Shown piece by piece: positions 9,362-18,223 of a stretch of DNA of 64,000 bases. Numbering within the stretch: the first letter of the stretch is position 1; each line of letters begins with the position of its first letter. The notes below the pieces were generated by a model, which was not told where the DNA came from, ran no database searches, and saw nothing but the letters and a program-made list of their open reading frames with translations. This stretch comes from Cyclobacteriaceae bacterium (lineage in GTDB: Bacteria > Bacteroidota > Bacteroidia > Cytophagales > Cyclobacteriaceae). The DNA is taken from assembly GCA_026989535.1 (NCBI GenBank), contig JALSJD010000100.1, positions 1-64,000 of the forward strand, read 5' to 3'. The translations under genes and the position numbers were made by a program.

Positions 9362-9420
9362 AGTCCGAAGTCGGTAATTGGAAGTTCGAAGTCAAAAAAA
9401 GCACTCCCGGACTTCGGACT
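9362..9420. repeat. Inverted repeat within an AAGTCCGAAGTC-type low-complexity tract
   Basis: Arms AGTCCGAAGTC (9362-9372) and GACTTCGGACT (9410-9420) are perfect reverse complements around a degenerate tandem tract. The same vocabulary (CTCCAAACTTC, TTCCGACTTC) appears at 7711-7752 and 41688-41792. A hairpin here could terminate or stabilise the upstream DUF4252 transcript. Confidence 0.6.
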
Positions 9421-9450
9421 CCAAACTTAAAACAACAAACAACTCAAAAA

Positions 9451-9963
9451 ATGAAAAAATTAACAACATTATTACTCGCCCTTGCATTAATCCCCAGCTT
9501 GGTTTTTGCACAAACAAGATCCATCTCAGAGTTTCAAGACAAATACCGTGAAATGGATAATACCACTTTTGTAGATATTAGTGGGTCGCTGTTCAACTTT
9601 GCCTCTAACATTGCCAAATATGTAGATGAAGACGATGAGGACAAGGAAGACATTGAAGCAGCCAGCAGAATTTTAGGAGCCATTAAGGCAATGCAAGTAC
9701 TAAAAGTGCCTTTTGATTTATTGGATAGAAATGATATTTCTTCGCTCGAGAAAAACATGAAACGTGAAAAATACGAGCAATTAATGAGTATTAAAGAGCA
9801 CGACTCTAACATTAATATTTTGGCGCAAGGCAGCGGAGCGGAGTTAGAGAATGTTACTTTTTTAATTGATAGTGATGACGACTTTGTCCTCTTCACCTTT
9901 CAAGGTATGTTTTCGATGAGTGACGTATCCTACTTGGTTAAAAATAAACAAAACTGGGATTAA
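9451..9963 (+). CDS. DUF4252 domain secreted protein (second of three)
   Basis: 170-residue paralogue of the preceding DUF4252 protein: signal peptide to about residue 21 (VFAQ), then SISEFQDKYREMDNTTFVDISGSLFNF and KYEQLMSIKEHDSNINILAQG. It has an acidic loop (DEDDEDKED, about 60-68). It is separated from the first copy by a 97-bp repeat tract, so it may have its own mRNA boundaries. The function is unknown. Divergence between the copies indicates an old duplication rather than a recent tandem copy. Confidence 0.83.
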   Translation: MKKLTTLLLALALIPSLVFAQTRSISEFQDKYREMDNTTFVDISGSLFNFASNIAKYVDEDDEDKEDIEAASRILGAIKAMQVLKVPFDLLDRNDISSLEKNMKREKYEQLMSIKEHDSNINILAQGSGAELENVTFLIDSDDDFVLFTFQGMFSMSDVSYLVKNKQNWD

Positions 9964-10028
9964 CCAAAAGCATTGTTCTTAGATCGGAATTAAAAAAAAT
10001 CAACGGATACAGATGACAGAAAAGCTTA

Positions 10029-10140
10029 AAAATAGAGACCCCGCAACAGGGTGCGGTGAAACGTTCTTTTTATGTACTTTGCCAGTCAGCCAGGCTGATC
10101 CAGCATCCCCTCTAAAATTCTTTACTCTGTCAATGATAAC
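10029..10140 (-). repeat. Two-hairpin dispersed element (family A), minus orientation
   Basis: Read on the minus strand, this 112-bp segment aligns end to end with 46881-46991 and 47351-47450: a shared start (CATTGACAGA, then TAAAGAATT), GGGGATG, a variable hairpin, CAAAGTA..TAAAAAG, then a second hairpin CCGCA/TGCGG followed by GGTCTC. The first stem here (GTCAGCC with GGCTGAT) differs in sequence from the other copies but is still paired. Confidence 0.6.
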
Positions 10141-10160
10141 TAGATGCCTGCTAGGCAGGA

Positions 10161-10194
10161 GAACCTCAACCCATTATAATCTATGTTGAGGTTC
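10161..10194 (+). terminator. Hairpin before the third DUF4252 gene
   Basis: Perfect 10-bp arms GAACCTCAAC (10161-10170) and GTTGAGGTTC (10185-10194), followed by TTTACTT. It could end transcription from the second DUF4252 gene or be part of a mobile palindrome; the U-tract is short. Confidence 0.45.
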
Positions 10195-10237
10195 TTTACT
10201 TATGTATTAATTTTTCAACACCTCATTCCAATTCCTT

Positions 10238-10690
10238 ATGAAACCACACTTACTTCTTTTAGCCTTACTAATAAGCCAACTCAGTTTTGGGCAGAGCAAG
10301 GCAATGAAAAATTTGGCCAATAAATACCCAGATGCTACCGCCTTTGTAATGTACCATAGTAGCTTTACGATGCTTAACCAATCGGACGACCCTGAAATAG
10401 CTGCTTTGGCAGCCACGATTGAAAAAATTAAAGTACTTACCTTCAATAGTTTTTCGTCTTCTGAAAAAACAAGCTTAATTTCGGACTTAGAAACCAATGA
10501 TTTTGAGCTTTTAATGAGCATAAAACACAAAGGGGCTGATGTAATTGGGTATATAAACGAAGATGAGGGCGAAATTGAGGGTTATTTCTTACTTGTTAAA
10601 GTAGAAGAAAAAACCTTAGCCATTGATGTGCTAGGCAGCCCCAACCCCAAACAAATTGGTAAAATTATAGATACAGTAACAAATCATTAA
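10238..10690 (+). CDS. DUF4252 domain secreted protein (third of three)
   Basis: 150-residue exported protein with a signal peptide (to about FGQ19) and a divergent DUF4252-like domain: KAMKNLANKYPDATAFVMYHSSFTML and DFELLMSIKHKGADVIGYI align with the two upstream paralogues. It ends 2 bp before the ABC transporter ATPase gene, which begins with GTG, so the two are almost certainly co-transcribed. That places a sigma-linked secreted family next to an ABC exporter, though no functional link is established. Confidence 0.75.
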   Translation: MKPHLLLLALLISQLSFGQSKAMKNLANKYPDATAFVMYHSSFTMLNQSDDPEIAALAATIEKIKVLTFNSFSSSEKTSLISDLETNDFELLMSIKHKGADVIGYINEDEGEIEGYFLLVKVEEKTLAIDVLGSPNPKQIGKIIDTVTNH

Positions 10691-10692
10691 TT

Positions 10693-11583
10693 GTGGAAAC
10701 CGTATTAGAAACCAGGCAGCTATCCAAACATTATGGACGCTTAAAAGCCGTAGATAATTTAGAGTTAAAAATACCCAAAGGGTCGGTATTTGGCATATTA
10801 GGTCCAAACGGAAGTGGTAAAACCACCACCTTAGGTATGTTGTTGGATGTAATACAACCTACCACGGGCCAATACCGATGGTTTGGGCAGCCCGGCACCA
10901 AAGAACAGCGCAAAAAGATTGGCGCCATTTTAGAAACCCCTATTTTCTATCCTTATTTATCAGCCTATAAAAATTTAGAGATAGTAGCACTTATTAAAGA
11001 GGTTTCGAATGATAGAATTGAACCAGTATTAAAACAAGTAGGTTTACTCGATAGGCAGCACGATAATTTCAAAACTTTTTCGCTCGGTATGAAACAACGA
11101 CTTTCCATTGCCTCTGCCCTGCTATGCGACCCAGAAGTAATGATTTTAGATGAACCCACCAACGGGCTCGACCCACAGGGGATTGCAGAAATACGAGCAT
11201 TAATTATGGGCATTGCCAGCCAAGGAAAAACCATTATTTTGGCGAGCCATTTATTGGATGAAGTACAAAAAGTATGCTCCGATTTTGCCGTGCTTAAATT
11301 TGGCAAGCTTATTTATACAGGCAAAGTGGCCGATGTAGGCAAAACAGATTTTAAGGTAATTGTAAAGGCAGAAACTGATTTGCATTCTATTTTAAACCAA
11401 TGCAATTTGGTTAGCAAAGCAATTTTAATGCCCAATGGTGCTTTTGAAGTAGAGATGGTTGCAGGCAAAGCAGCCCCAGACCTTAATGCGTATTTGGTAA
11501 AAAACAATATCATCATCAGCTCGCTCGAAACACAATCTAAATCGCTCGAAACACAATTTTTAGAACTTTTAAACAACGCCTAA
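10693..11583 (+). CDS. ABC transporter ATP-binding protein
   Basis: 296-residue ATPase of an export-type ABC system. Walker A GPNGSGKTTT is at residues 37-46, the signature is the degenerate SLGMKQ, and Walker B is VMILDEPTNGLDP followed by a switch histidine in LASHLLDEV. A C-terminal extension of about 80 residues is typical of CcmA/NatA-like ATPases with a two-component permease. The GTG start at 10693 lies 2 bp after the DUF4252 stop. The permease gene starts within its stop codon (TAATG), so the two subunits are translationally coupled. The substrate is unknown. Confidence 0.9.
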   Translation: METVLETRQLSKHYGRLKAVDNLELKIPKGSVFGILGPNGSGKTTTLGMLLDVIQPTTGQYRWFGQPGTKEQRKKIGAILETPIFYPYLSAYKNLEIVALIKEVSNDRIEPVLKQVGLLDRQHDNFKTFSLGMKQRLSIASALLCDPEVMILDEPTNGLDPQGIAEIRALIMGIASQGKTIILASHLLDEVQKVCSDFAVLKFGKLIYTGKVADVGKTDFKVIVKAETDLHSILNQCNLVSKAILMPNGAFEVEMVAGKAAPDLNAYLVKNNIIISSLETQSKSLETQFLELLNNA

Positions 11584-12386
11584 TGCTCCGACTTTTAAAA
11601 ATTGAAATAGCAAAAAACAAATCGTACCGTACTTTTTGGATACTGATTGGCATTTACTTTACCTTTTTGTTGGTTACTACCCTAAGCGGTATGGAGGCGC
11701 TTAAATGGCTGGCAGCCAAAGGAGCAGAATTGGGCGATTTTGATATTATGAAAGTGCCACTTTATCATTTTCCTGATATTTGGCAAAACCTCACCTTCGT
11801 AGCCCAATACTTTCGATTCTTAATCGGCATATTCGTTATCATTTCCATTACCAATGAGTTTTCGTACAAAACCATACGCCAAAATGTAATTGATGGCTTA
11901 AGCCGAGCCGACTTTATAACCTCCAAAGTGTTATTTATTATAGGCTTTAGCCTTATCGCAACAGTTGTTGTGCTTTTTATTGGATTAGGAATGGGTTCTG
12001 TCTATTCGCCAGCATCGGAAATGAAATATATGTTTACACATATTAATTTTGTGGGAGCCTTTTTTATTGCCACCTTAAACTACCTACTTTTGGTAATGAC
12101 CATTGCACTTATTGTAAAAAGAGCAGGTTTAGCTATTGTAATATTAATTATATATCCTGCATTTGAATGGATGTTAAAAATACCATTGCCTTTTAATCTT
12201 GAGTATTTAACCGAATACCTGCCCTATTCAGCACTAGCTAATTTAATAGATATTCCTTTTCCTAAATATGTATTTATGGAAATTAGAGATGCCGTAGAAA
12301 TAAAAAATGTATTAATTAATTTAGCCTGGGCGCCAATCCTTGTTTTTATTGGATATAAATCTATTGCTAATAAAAACCTTAGCTAG
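11583..12386 (+). CDS. ABC transporter permease
   Basis: 267-residue membrane protein with about six hydrophobic segments, beginning with a cytoplasmic MLRLLKIEIAKNKSYRTFW motif as in ABC-2-type permeases. It overlaps the ATPase gene by one base and forms its membrane partner. The architecture fits the two-gene ABC-2 exporter class (drug, lipid or bacteriocin-immunity type), but no substrate-specific motif is visible. It ends 2 bp before a MITE-like element. Confidence 0.87.
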   Translation: MLRLLKIEIAKNKSYRTFWILIGIYFTFLLVTTLSGMEALKWLAAKGAELGDFDIMKVPLYHFPDIWQNLTFVAQYFRFLIGIFVIISITNEFSYKTIRQNVIDGLSRADFITSKVLFIIGFSLIATVVVLFIGLGMGSVYSPASEMKYMFTHINFVGAFFIATLNYLLLVMTIALIVKRAGLAIVILIIYPAFEWMLKIPLPFNLEYLTEYLPYSALANLIDIPFPKYVFMEIRDAVEIKNVLINLAWAPILVFIGYKSIANKNLS

Positions 12387-12387
12387 C

Positions 12388-12569
12388 GCCTGTCTATAAA
12401 GTCAATGTTTTCAGAAATAACAAATGACAATATCCAAATACCTGTCTGCCGACCGGCTGAAATATCAAAATGCAATCACCTAAACACCAAGTACTTGCAT
12501 AGTTTGGTATTTTCGTTTTTGTTATTTTTTTGTTATTTGATTTTTGTTTATTGGAGTTTATAGACGGAT
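12388..12569 (+). mobile_element. MITE-like element, copy 1
   Basis: 182-bp element with inverted ends: GCCTGTCTATAAA at 12388 and TTTATAGAC near 12557-12565. The internal phrase AAATAACAAATGACAATAT and the right-end phrase TGTTATTTGATTTTTGTTTA are shared with the copy at 45918-46086. CTAGCG flanks both ends and may be a target duplication. It codes for nothing and was probably mobilised by a transposase encoded elsewhere. Confidence 0.7.
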
Positions 12570-12636
12570 TCTAGCGAGTGCTTTCCTATTTTTCTTAATA
12601 AGGTAGTATATTCGTATTTTACAAATATTTAGCAAC

Positions 12637-13812
12637 ATGCGATTACTAGGTGTTATTCTATTTTTATTGATTGGGTTCTCTAGTTTGGCAAACAACCTGG
12701 ATAGCCTGGAGCTTTTAGCAAAAGGAAACGACCAAGCTGCGATTAAAGCCAATAACCTCCTTTATAACCATTACATTAATTCAAACCCTAAAAAAGCCCT
12801 CGATTTTACACTCAAAGCACTTGATTTAGCCCTTTCGCAAGAAAACAAAGAAGGCATAGCCGCCAGCTATAATAACATTGGTGTATTTTACAAAAACCAT
12901 GGCGTAGTTGATAAGGCGATGAACTATCATTTGCAATCGATGCAACTGAATAAGGAAATAAATAATGCCAAGGGTTATGCGTATAGTTTAAATAATATTG
13001 GCACTATTTATTCGATGAAAGGCCAACCTAAAAAAGCACTGGAGTACTTTTTGCAATCCTATTGGCTATTAGATTCACTCAAAGACCAAAAAAACTTGGT
13101 GGGTGCGCTCAATAATTTAGGAAACACTTACCTCGAAATGGGCGAAGACTATAGAGCTATTGGCTTTTACAAAAAAGCCATTAAAATATTTGATAAAATT
13201 GAGCACAGCGAATTTGACCCCTACGCCAATATTGGAAACGCCTACTTACGAAGAGGCGAATATAAACGAGCTAAAAAATACTATGAGCTCTCGTTAGAAA
13301 CCAGTATTAAACGAAAGGATATTGTAGGGCAAGCTTTTGCATATCATAACCTAAGTACTTTACTAATCGACCAAGGAAAGAATAAAGAAGCACTAAAATT
13401 AGAGCTTAAAGCACTCTCAAATGCGCAAAATGTAATTAATAAGCCCTTATTAAAAGATATTCATTTGGCACTTGCCAACCTTTATTACAGTCAGGGAGAT
13501 ATAGAAAAAGCCTATGACAACCGTGTGCTTTATGATGCGTATCGCAACGATATTGTCAATGAAACTTCGAGTAAGAAACTAGCCGATTTAGAAGTTACCT
13601 TTCATATGCTCGAAAAAGAAAAAGAAATTGCCTTAATCAAAAAAGAAAACGAAGTAAATAAGCTCAAAGTATCTAATACTAAAACCATTATTATAATAGC
13701 TATCATGGGTGCTATTATCTTGCTGGGTGGCCTTATTGTCTTTTTTACACTAAAAAGGGGAAATAAAACCAATCTGCTCGACCCCCGATGGAAGGTTAAT
13801 AAACCAGAGTAG
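12637..13812 (+). CDS. TPR-repeat membrane protein lacking an output domain
   Basis: 391 residues: signal peptide (to about SLA19), six or more tetratricopeptide repeats (about 55-300; e.g. ASYNNIGVFYKNHGVVDKAMNYHLQS), a coiled-coil (about 310-345), one membrane segment (about 349-370) and a 20-residue cytoplasmic tail. The same layout heads many Bacteroidota sensor kinases and LuxR/HTH regulators, but here it stops right after the membrane segment, with no kinase or DNA-binding domain. It may be a stand-alone sensor partner or a truncated version. It is convergent with the Lrp gene. Confidence 0.8.
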   Translation: MRLLGVILFLLIGFSSLANNLDSLELLAKGNDQAAIKANNLLYNHYINSNPKKALDFTLKALDLALSQENKEGIAASYNNIGVFYKNHGVVDKAMNYHLQSMQLNKEINNAKGYAYSLNNIGTIYSMKGQPKKALEYFLQSYWLLDSLKDQKNLVGALNNLGNTYLEMGEDYRAIGFYKKAIKIFDKIEHSEFDPYANIGNAYLRRGEYKRAKKYYELSLETSIKRKDIVGQAFAYHNLSTLLIDQGKNKEALKLELKALSNAQNVINKPLLKDIHLALANLYYSQGDIEKAYDNRVLYDAYRNDIVNETSSKKLADLEVTFHMLEKEKEIALIKKENEVNKLKVSNTKTIIIIAIMGAIILLGGLIVFFTLKRGNKTNLLDPRWKVNKPE

Positions 13813-13830
13813 CAAAGTACTCTTCCGCCC

Positions 13831-13862
13831 TATCCTGCATAATTCATGAATTATACAGGATA
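13831..13862. terminator. Bidirectional palindrome between convergent genes
   Basis: 32-bp near-perfect palindrome TATCCTG..ATAATTCA/TGAATTAT..CAGGATA in the 56-bp gap between the TPR gene and the Lrp gene, which converge. It probably terminates both transcripts. Confidence 0.65.
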
Positions 13863-13868
13863 GGTTAT

Positions 13869-14324
13869 TTAAACACTCAAAGCAGTGCTATGCTTATCTT
13901 TACTCAGCACAAAAGAGCTTTGCACGTGGGCAATATTTGAATTAACCGATAATTTATTGAGAATAAACAACTGAAAGGCCTCCATATCTTTTAACTGTGT
14001 TTTTAGTAAATAATCGAAATTACCCGCAATATGATAGCACTCCATAATCTCAGGGTAAGAGTTCATCTCTTTTACAAACTTATCTAAGTAAGAACGGGTG
14101 TGGTTTTTTAAGGAGATGGAGATAAACACCGTTAAGTTTCTATCTACTTTTTTAGGGCTTACAAGTGCCACATACTTACTAATTACCCCTTCTTTTTCTA
14201 ATCGTTTCACTCGCTCAAAAACAGGCGTGGTAGTTAAGCCCAATTGGTCGGCCAATGCCTTAATGGTAATTCTCCCATCCTCTTGCAATACCTTTAAAAT
14301 CTTCTTATCCGTAATATCTAGCAT
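13869..14324 (-). CDS. Lrp/AsnC family transcriptional regulator
   Basis: 151-residue regulator: an N-terminal helix-turn-helix (about 1-55; LDITDKKILKVLQEDGRITIKALADQLGLTTTPVFERVKRLE) and a C-terminal RAM/ligand-binding domain. The ATG at 14324 is preferred to the upstream TTG at 14348, since family members begin at MLD(I/E)TD. It is transcribed divergently from the Glu/Leu/Phe/Val dehydrogenase and tyrosine catabolic genes, so it probably senses an amino acid and controls that operon; the 169-bp shared upstream region would hold its operator. Confidence 0.9.
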   Translation of the reverse strand: MLDITDKKILKVLQEDGRITIKALADQLGLTTTPVFERVKRLEKEGVISKYVALVSPKKVDRNLTVFISISLKNHTRSYLDKFVKEMNSYPEIMECYHIAGNFDYLLKTQLKDMEAFQLFILNKLSVNSNIAHVQSSFVLSKDKHSTALSV

Positions 14325-14493
14325 GTAAATAGTTGTTTGTTCTTTCAACCTTCATTTTAAGAAAGTTAAAAATAGGTATTTTCTACAAATTTAACTTTTA
14401 AAAGAATTTTATACCATAATCTCAATAATAACCAGAATTATAGTATAAATAAATGCCACCTGTTTATAAATTTGGAATTAGTTTATTAGGCAC

Positions 14494-15720
14494 ATGATAG
14501 AATTATTAAAAAAGTTCGAAGAAAAACGACCTGAAATTGTTTTCGAATGGAAAGACAGCGAAACTGATGCTGAAGGATGGGTGGTTATCAACTCATTAAG
14601 AGGAGGCGCAGCAGGGGGCGGCACTCGTATGAGAAAAGGACTCAATAAGCGAGAAGTGGAATCGCTCGCTAAAACCATGGAGGTTAAATTTACCGTTTCG
14701 GGCCCTGCCATTGGCGGTGCTAAATCGGGCATCAACTTCGACCCCACCGACCCCCGAAAAGGCGAAGTACTCAAACGATGGTACAAAGCGGTAATTCCTT
14801 TACTTAAAGGCTATTATGGCACCGGAGGCGATATGCACGTTGATGAAATTTCGGAAGTAATACCCTACACCGAAGAATACGGCTTATGGCACCCACAAGA
14901 AGGGGTCGTAAATGGCCATTACTCCTCAACTGATAGTCAAAAAATTAAAAAGATTGGCCAACTGCGCTCGGGGGTATCTAAAATTGTAGAAGACATTAAC
15001 TACACCCCGGCATTAGCCCAAAAATATACCTTAGCGGATATGATAACCGGCTATGGAGTAAGCGAATCGGTGATTAATTATTATAAGATTTGGGGTGGCG
15101 ACATTGCCACCAAAAGAGCCATTATTCAGGGTTGGGGCAATGTGGGAGCCGCTGCCGGATTTTATTTAGCCAAAGCTGGTGTTAAAATTGTGGCCATTAT
15201 TGATGGGCACGGAGGAGTAATAAATACAGAGGGCTATGCGCTTAGGCAAATAATAGATTTAATGCTCAACCGAGATGGAATGTCCTTGAGAGCCAAAGAT
15301 ATCCTTCCATTTGAGGAGGCTAACGAAAAAATTTGGAGTGCAGGTGCTGAAATATTTTTACCATGTGCTGCATCTAGGTTAGTATCTAAAGAAAATGTTC
15401 AAACACTTATCAGCAATGGTTTAGAAATAATTTCGAGCGGTGCTAACGTGCCTTTTGCCGACAAAGAAATTTTCTTTGGCCCCATCCTCGATTTTGCCGA
15501 TTCTAATGTATCTGTAATCCCTGATTTTATAGCCAACTGTGGAATGGCCCGTGTATTTGCCTACTTAATGGGCAAAGAAGTAGAAATTACCGACAAAGCT
15601 ATTTTTGAAGATACTTCAAATACCATTCGAGAGGCATTAGAAAAAGTACACCACGTAAACCATGCAAAAACACATATTACTAAAAAAGCACTGGAACTAT
15701 CTATTGGTCAGTTGGTTTAA
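14494..15720 (+). CDS. Glu/Leu/Phe/Val dehydrogenase family protein
   Basis: 408-residue NAD(P)-dependent amino acid dehydrogenase that oxidatively deaminates an L-amino acid to its 2-oxo acid and ammonia. It carries GGGTRM near residue 49, the substrate-site segment GPAIGGAKSGINFDP, the catalytic region YYGTGGDMHVDE and a Rossmann nucleotide motif QGWGNVGAAAGFYLAK. The GGGTR motif resembles the leucine/phenylalanine branch rather than classical glutamate dehydrogenase. Its position at the head of a tyrosine catabolic cluster suggests it feeds 2-oxo acids or recycles glutamate, but substrate specificity is undetermined. A TAAATTTG -7-like box lies at 14467. Confidence 0.85.
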   Translation: MIELLKKFEEKRPEIVFEWKDSETDAEGWVVINSLRGGAAGGGTRMRKGLNKREVESLAKTMEVKFTVSGPAIGGAKSGINFDPTDPRKGEVLKRWYKAVIPLLKGYYGTGGDMHVDEISEVIPYTEEYGLWHPQEGVVNGHYSSTDSQKIKKIGQLRSGVSKIVEDINYTPALAQKYTLADMITGYGVSESVINYYKIWGGDIATKRAIIQGWGNVGAAAGFYLAKAGVKIVAIIDGHGGVINTEGYALRQIIDLMLNRDGMSLRAKDILPFEEANEKIWSAGAEIFLPCAASRLVSKENVQTLISNGLEIISSGANVPFADKEIFFGPILDFADSNVSVIPDFIANCGMARVFAYLMGKEVEITDKAIFEDTSNTIREALEKVHHVNHAKTHITKKALELSIGQLV

Positions 15721-15779
15721 TCTCTGATTAATAGTATTTTATATGAAATAATAGTAAATTTTAACTTAAAAAAACCATT

Positions 15780-16940
15780 ATGCCTATTTATCATTCATTA
15801 GGAAAAATACCCCATAAACGCCACACCACTTTTGCTAATAAAGAAAAGGGTGGGTTATACCAAGAAGAACTTTTTGGAACTGCCGGATTTGCAGGTATGT
15901 CTTCGTTATTATACCATATTCATCCTCCTACTTTGGTAAAAGAAAAAGCAAAGGCATACTCGGTAAAACCAGAAATTGCCGTGGAAGATAACTTAACCAA
16001 CCTTAGTTTTAAAGGGTTTGATATTAAACCCGAAGCCGATTATATCAAAAGCCGAAAAACACTCTTTGTTAATAACGATATGAACATTGGGTTGATGGCA
16101 CCATCAACTTCAATGAACGATTATTTCTTTAAAAATTCCGAAGCTGACGAAATGCTGTTTGTGCATATAGGTTCAGGCACATTAAAAACCCCTTACGGCT
16201 CCATCTCATTTAAATATGGCGACTACCTCATCATACCAAGAGGTACGGTGTATCAAATGGATTTTGATACGGAAGATAATAGATTATTATTTGTAGAGTC
16301 ATTTTCTCCAATATTTACCCCCAATAAATACCGTAACAATTTTGGGCAACTACTAGAGCACTCTCCTTTTTGTGAAAGAGATTACCGACTACCTCAAAAC
16401 CTTGAAACGATTGACAAAAAAGGCGAATTCGACTTAATGATTAAGAAAAATGGGCTAATATACCCTTATGTGTATGAAAACCATCCCTTTGATTTGGTAG
16501 GCTGGGATGGCTATAATTATCCCTATGCCATTTCTATTTTTGATTTTGAGCCGATAACAGGCAGGGTGCATTTACCCCCTCCAATCCATCAGCAATTTGA
16601 GGGCACTAATTTTGTAATTTGCTCATTTGTACCTCGAATGTACGATTACCACCCAGAGGCGGTTCCTGCTCCTTACCACCACAGCAATATAAACTCTGAC
16701 GAATTATTATACTATGTAGATGGTGATTTTATGAGTAGAAATAATATTAAAAAAGGACAAATAACCCTGCACCCAGGAGGCTTAACCCACGGCCCTCACC
16801 CAGGAGCAATAGAACGTAGCATTGGTAAAACCAGAACCGAAGAAATGGCTGTAATGATTGACCCGTTTAATTCGGTGAAAATTACTAAAGAGGCTTTAGA
16901 AATTGAGGTAGATGGGTATTATAAATCATGGATACACTAA
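15780..16940 (+). CDS. hmgA: Homogentisate 1,2-dioxygenase
   Basis: 386-residue Fe(II) dioxygenase that opens homogentisate to maleylacetoacetate. The C-terminal cupin has the conserved metal region EAVPAPYHHSNINSDELLYY and the later HPGGLTHGPHPGA. It is shorter than animal or pseudomonad enzymes (~430-445 residues), as is common for Bacteroidota versions. The next gene (hppD) begins 11 bp later, so the two form an operon. The start is the ATG at 15780, 59 bp after the dehydrogenase stop. Confidence 0.93.
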   Translation: MPIYHSLGKIPHKRHTTFANKEKGGLYQEELFGTAGFAGMSSLLYHIHPPTLVKEKAKAYSVKPEIAVEDNLTNLSFKGFDIKPEADYIKSRKTLFVNNDMNIGLMAPSTSMNDYFFKNSEADEMLFVHIGSGTLKTPYGSISFKYGDYLIIPRGTVYQMDFDTEDNRLLFVESFSPIFTPNKYRNNFGQLLEHSPFCERDYRLPQNLETIDKKGEFDLMIKKNGLIYPYVYENHPFDLVGWDGYNYPYAISIFDFEPITGRVHLPPPIHQQFEGTNFVICSFVPRMYDYHPEAVPAPYHHSNINSDELLYYVDGDFMSRNNIKKGQITLHPGGLTHGPHPGAIERSIGKTRTEEMAVMIDPFNSVKITKEALEIEVDGYYKSWIH

Positions 16941-16951
16941 TCAAATAAGAC

Positions 16952-18103
16952 ATGGAAAACTTAAAAAATATAAAAAACTACGACTACGGATTAAAAAAAA
17001 TATTTCCGGAAGCTCAGGATTTTTTACCCTTAAAAGGAACTGACTATGTAGAAATCTATGTGGGCAATGCTAAGCAATCCGCACATTATTATAAAACAGC
17101 CTTTGGGTTTCAATCGTTGGCTTATGCCGGCTTAGAAACGGGCTTAAAAGACAAAACCTCTTACGTACTAGTGCAGGATAAAATACGCTTGGTGCTAACC
17201 TCCTCTATGGAGCCAGAAAGTGATATAAACCACCACTTGGCACAGCATGGCGATGGGGTAAAAGTAATAGCCCTTTGGGTAGATGATGCCACCAAAGCAT
17301 TTGAAGAAACTACCAAACGTGGTGCCAAACCTTATATGCAGCCTACCAAAGAAGAAGATGAACATGGGTATGTGGTGCGCTCGGGTATTCATACCTATGG
17401 CGATACCGTTCATATTTTTGTAGAGCGCAGTAATTATAAAGGAGCATTTCTTCCAGGTTTTGAAAAATGGAAATCGACCTATAATCCTGAGCCAACTGGC
17501 TTGCGCTACATAGACCATATGGTGGGCAATGTAGATTGGGACGAAATGAACACTTGGGCCGAATTTTATAAGAATATAATGGGCTTTGCTAACTTAATCA
17601 CTTTTGATGATAAAGATATTTCCACCAAATACACGGCACTTATGAGCAAGGTGATGACCAATGGAAATGGTCGAATCAAATTCCCGATTAATGAACCTGC
17701 CGAAGGAGTTAAAAAATCGCAAATTGAAGAGTATATTGATTTTTATAGGGGAGCAGGCTGCCAGCATATTGCCGTGGCCACCAACGATATTGAACATACG
17801 GTTAGAGAAATGACCAACAGAGGTGTTGAATTTTTATATGTACCCGGCACTTATTACGATACCGTGGGCGACCGTGTGGGAGAGATTGAAGAGGATATGA
17901 ATAAATTAAAAGCGTTGGGCATTATGGTAGATAGAGACGATGAAGGCTATTTGCTCCAAATATTTACCAAACCTGTGGAAGACCGCCCAACGATGTTTTT
18001 TGAAATTATTCAGCGCAAAGGGGCACAATCATTTGGTAAGGGTAATTTTCAGGCTTTATTTGAGTCTATTGAAGCAGAACAAGCACGTAGAGGAACACTT
18101 TAA
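16952..18103 (+). CDS. hppD: 4-Hydroxyphenylpyruvate dioxygenase
   Basis: 383-residue Fe(II)-dependent enzyme converting 4-hydroxyphenylpyruvate to homogentisate, the step before HmgA. Two vicinal-oxygen-chelate modules are visible. The metal ligands fall in YIDHMVGNV, QHIAVATNDI and the C-terminal FFEIIQRKG, followed by the conserved FGKGNFQALFESIE helix. The length and motifs are standard. It follows hmgA by 11 bp. Confidence 0.95.
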   Translation: MENLKNIKNYDYGLKKIFPEAQDFLPLKGTDYVEIYVGNAKQSAHYYKTAFGFQSLAYAGLETGLKDKTSYVLVQDKIRLVLTSSMEPESDINHHLAQHGDGVKVIALWVDDATKAFEETTKRGAKPYMQPTKEEDEHGYVVRSGIHTYGDTVHIFVERSNYKGAFLPGFEKWKSTYNPEPTGLRYIDHMVGNVDWDEMNTWAEFYKNIMGFANLITFDDKDISTKYTALMSKVMTNGNGRIKFPINEPAEGVKKSQIEEYIDFYRGAGCQHIAVATNDIEHTVREMTNRGVEFLYVPGTYYDTVGDRVGEIEEDMNKLKALGIMVDRDDEGYLLQIFTKPVEDRPTMFFEIIQRKGAQSFGKGNFQALFESIEAEQARRGTL

Positions 18104-18113
18104 AATAAATTTA

Positions 18114-18190
18114 ACCGCAAAGGGACGCAGAGAAGGCACAGAGTTCGCAAAATTTTGATGAGTACAAGATTGCGAACTTTGCGTAAACTT
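18114..18190. repeat. Intergenic palindrome between hppD and fahA
   Basis: The 120-bp gap holds the low-complexity phrase CCGCAAAGGGACGCAGAG and a hairpin GTTCGCAA (18143-18150) / TTGCGAAC (18170-18177). It splits the operon and may stabilise the upstream mRNA or partially terminate transcription. Confidence 0.5.
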
Positions 18191-18223
18191 ACCGACATTA
18201 GCGGCTCATAATCACCCAACAAA

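Noticed and set aside
17195-17518. 107-codon minus-strand frame inside hppD
   Set aside because: No family sequence; explained as an antisense frame of a conserved gene.
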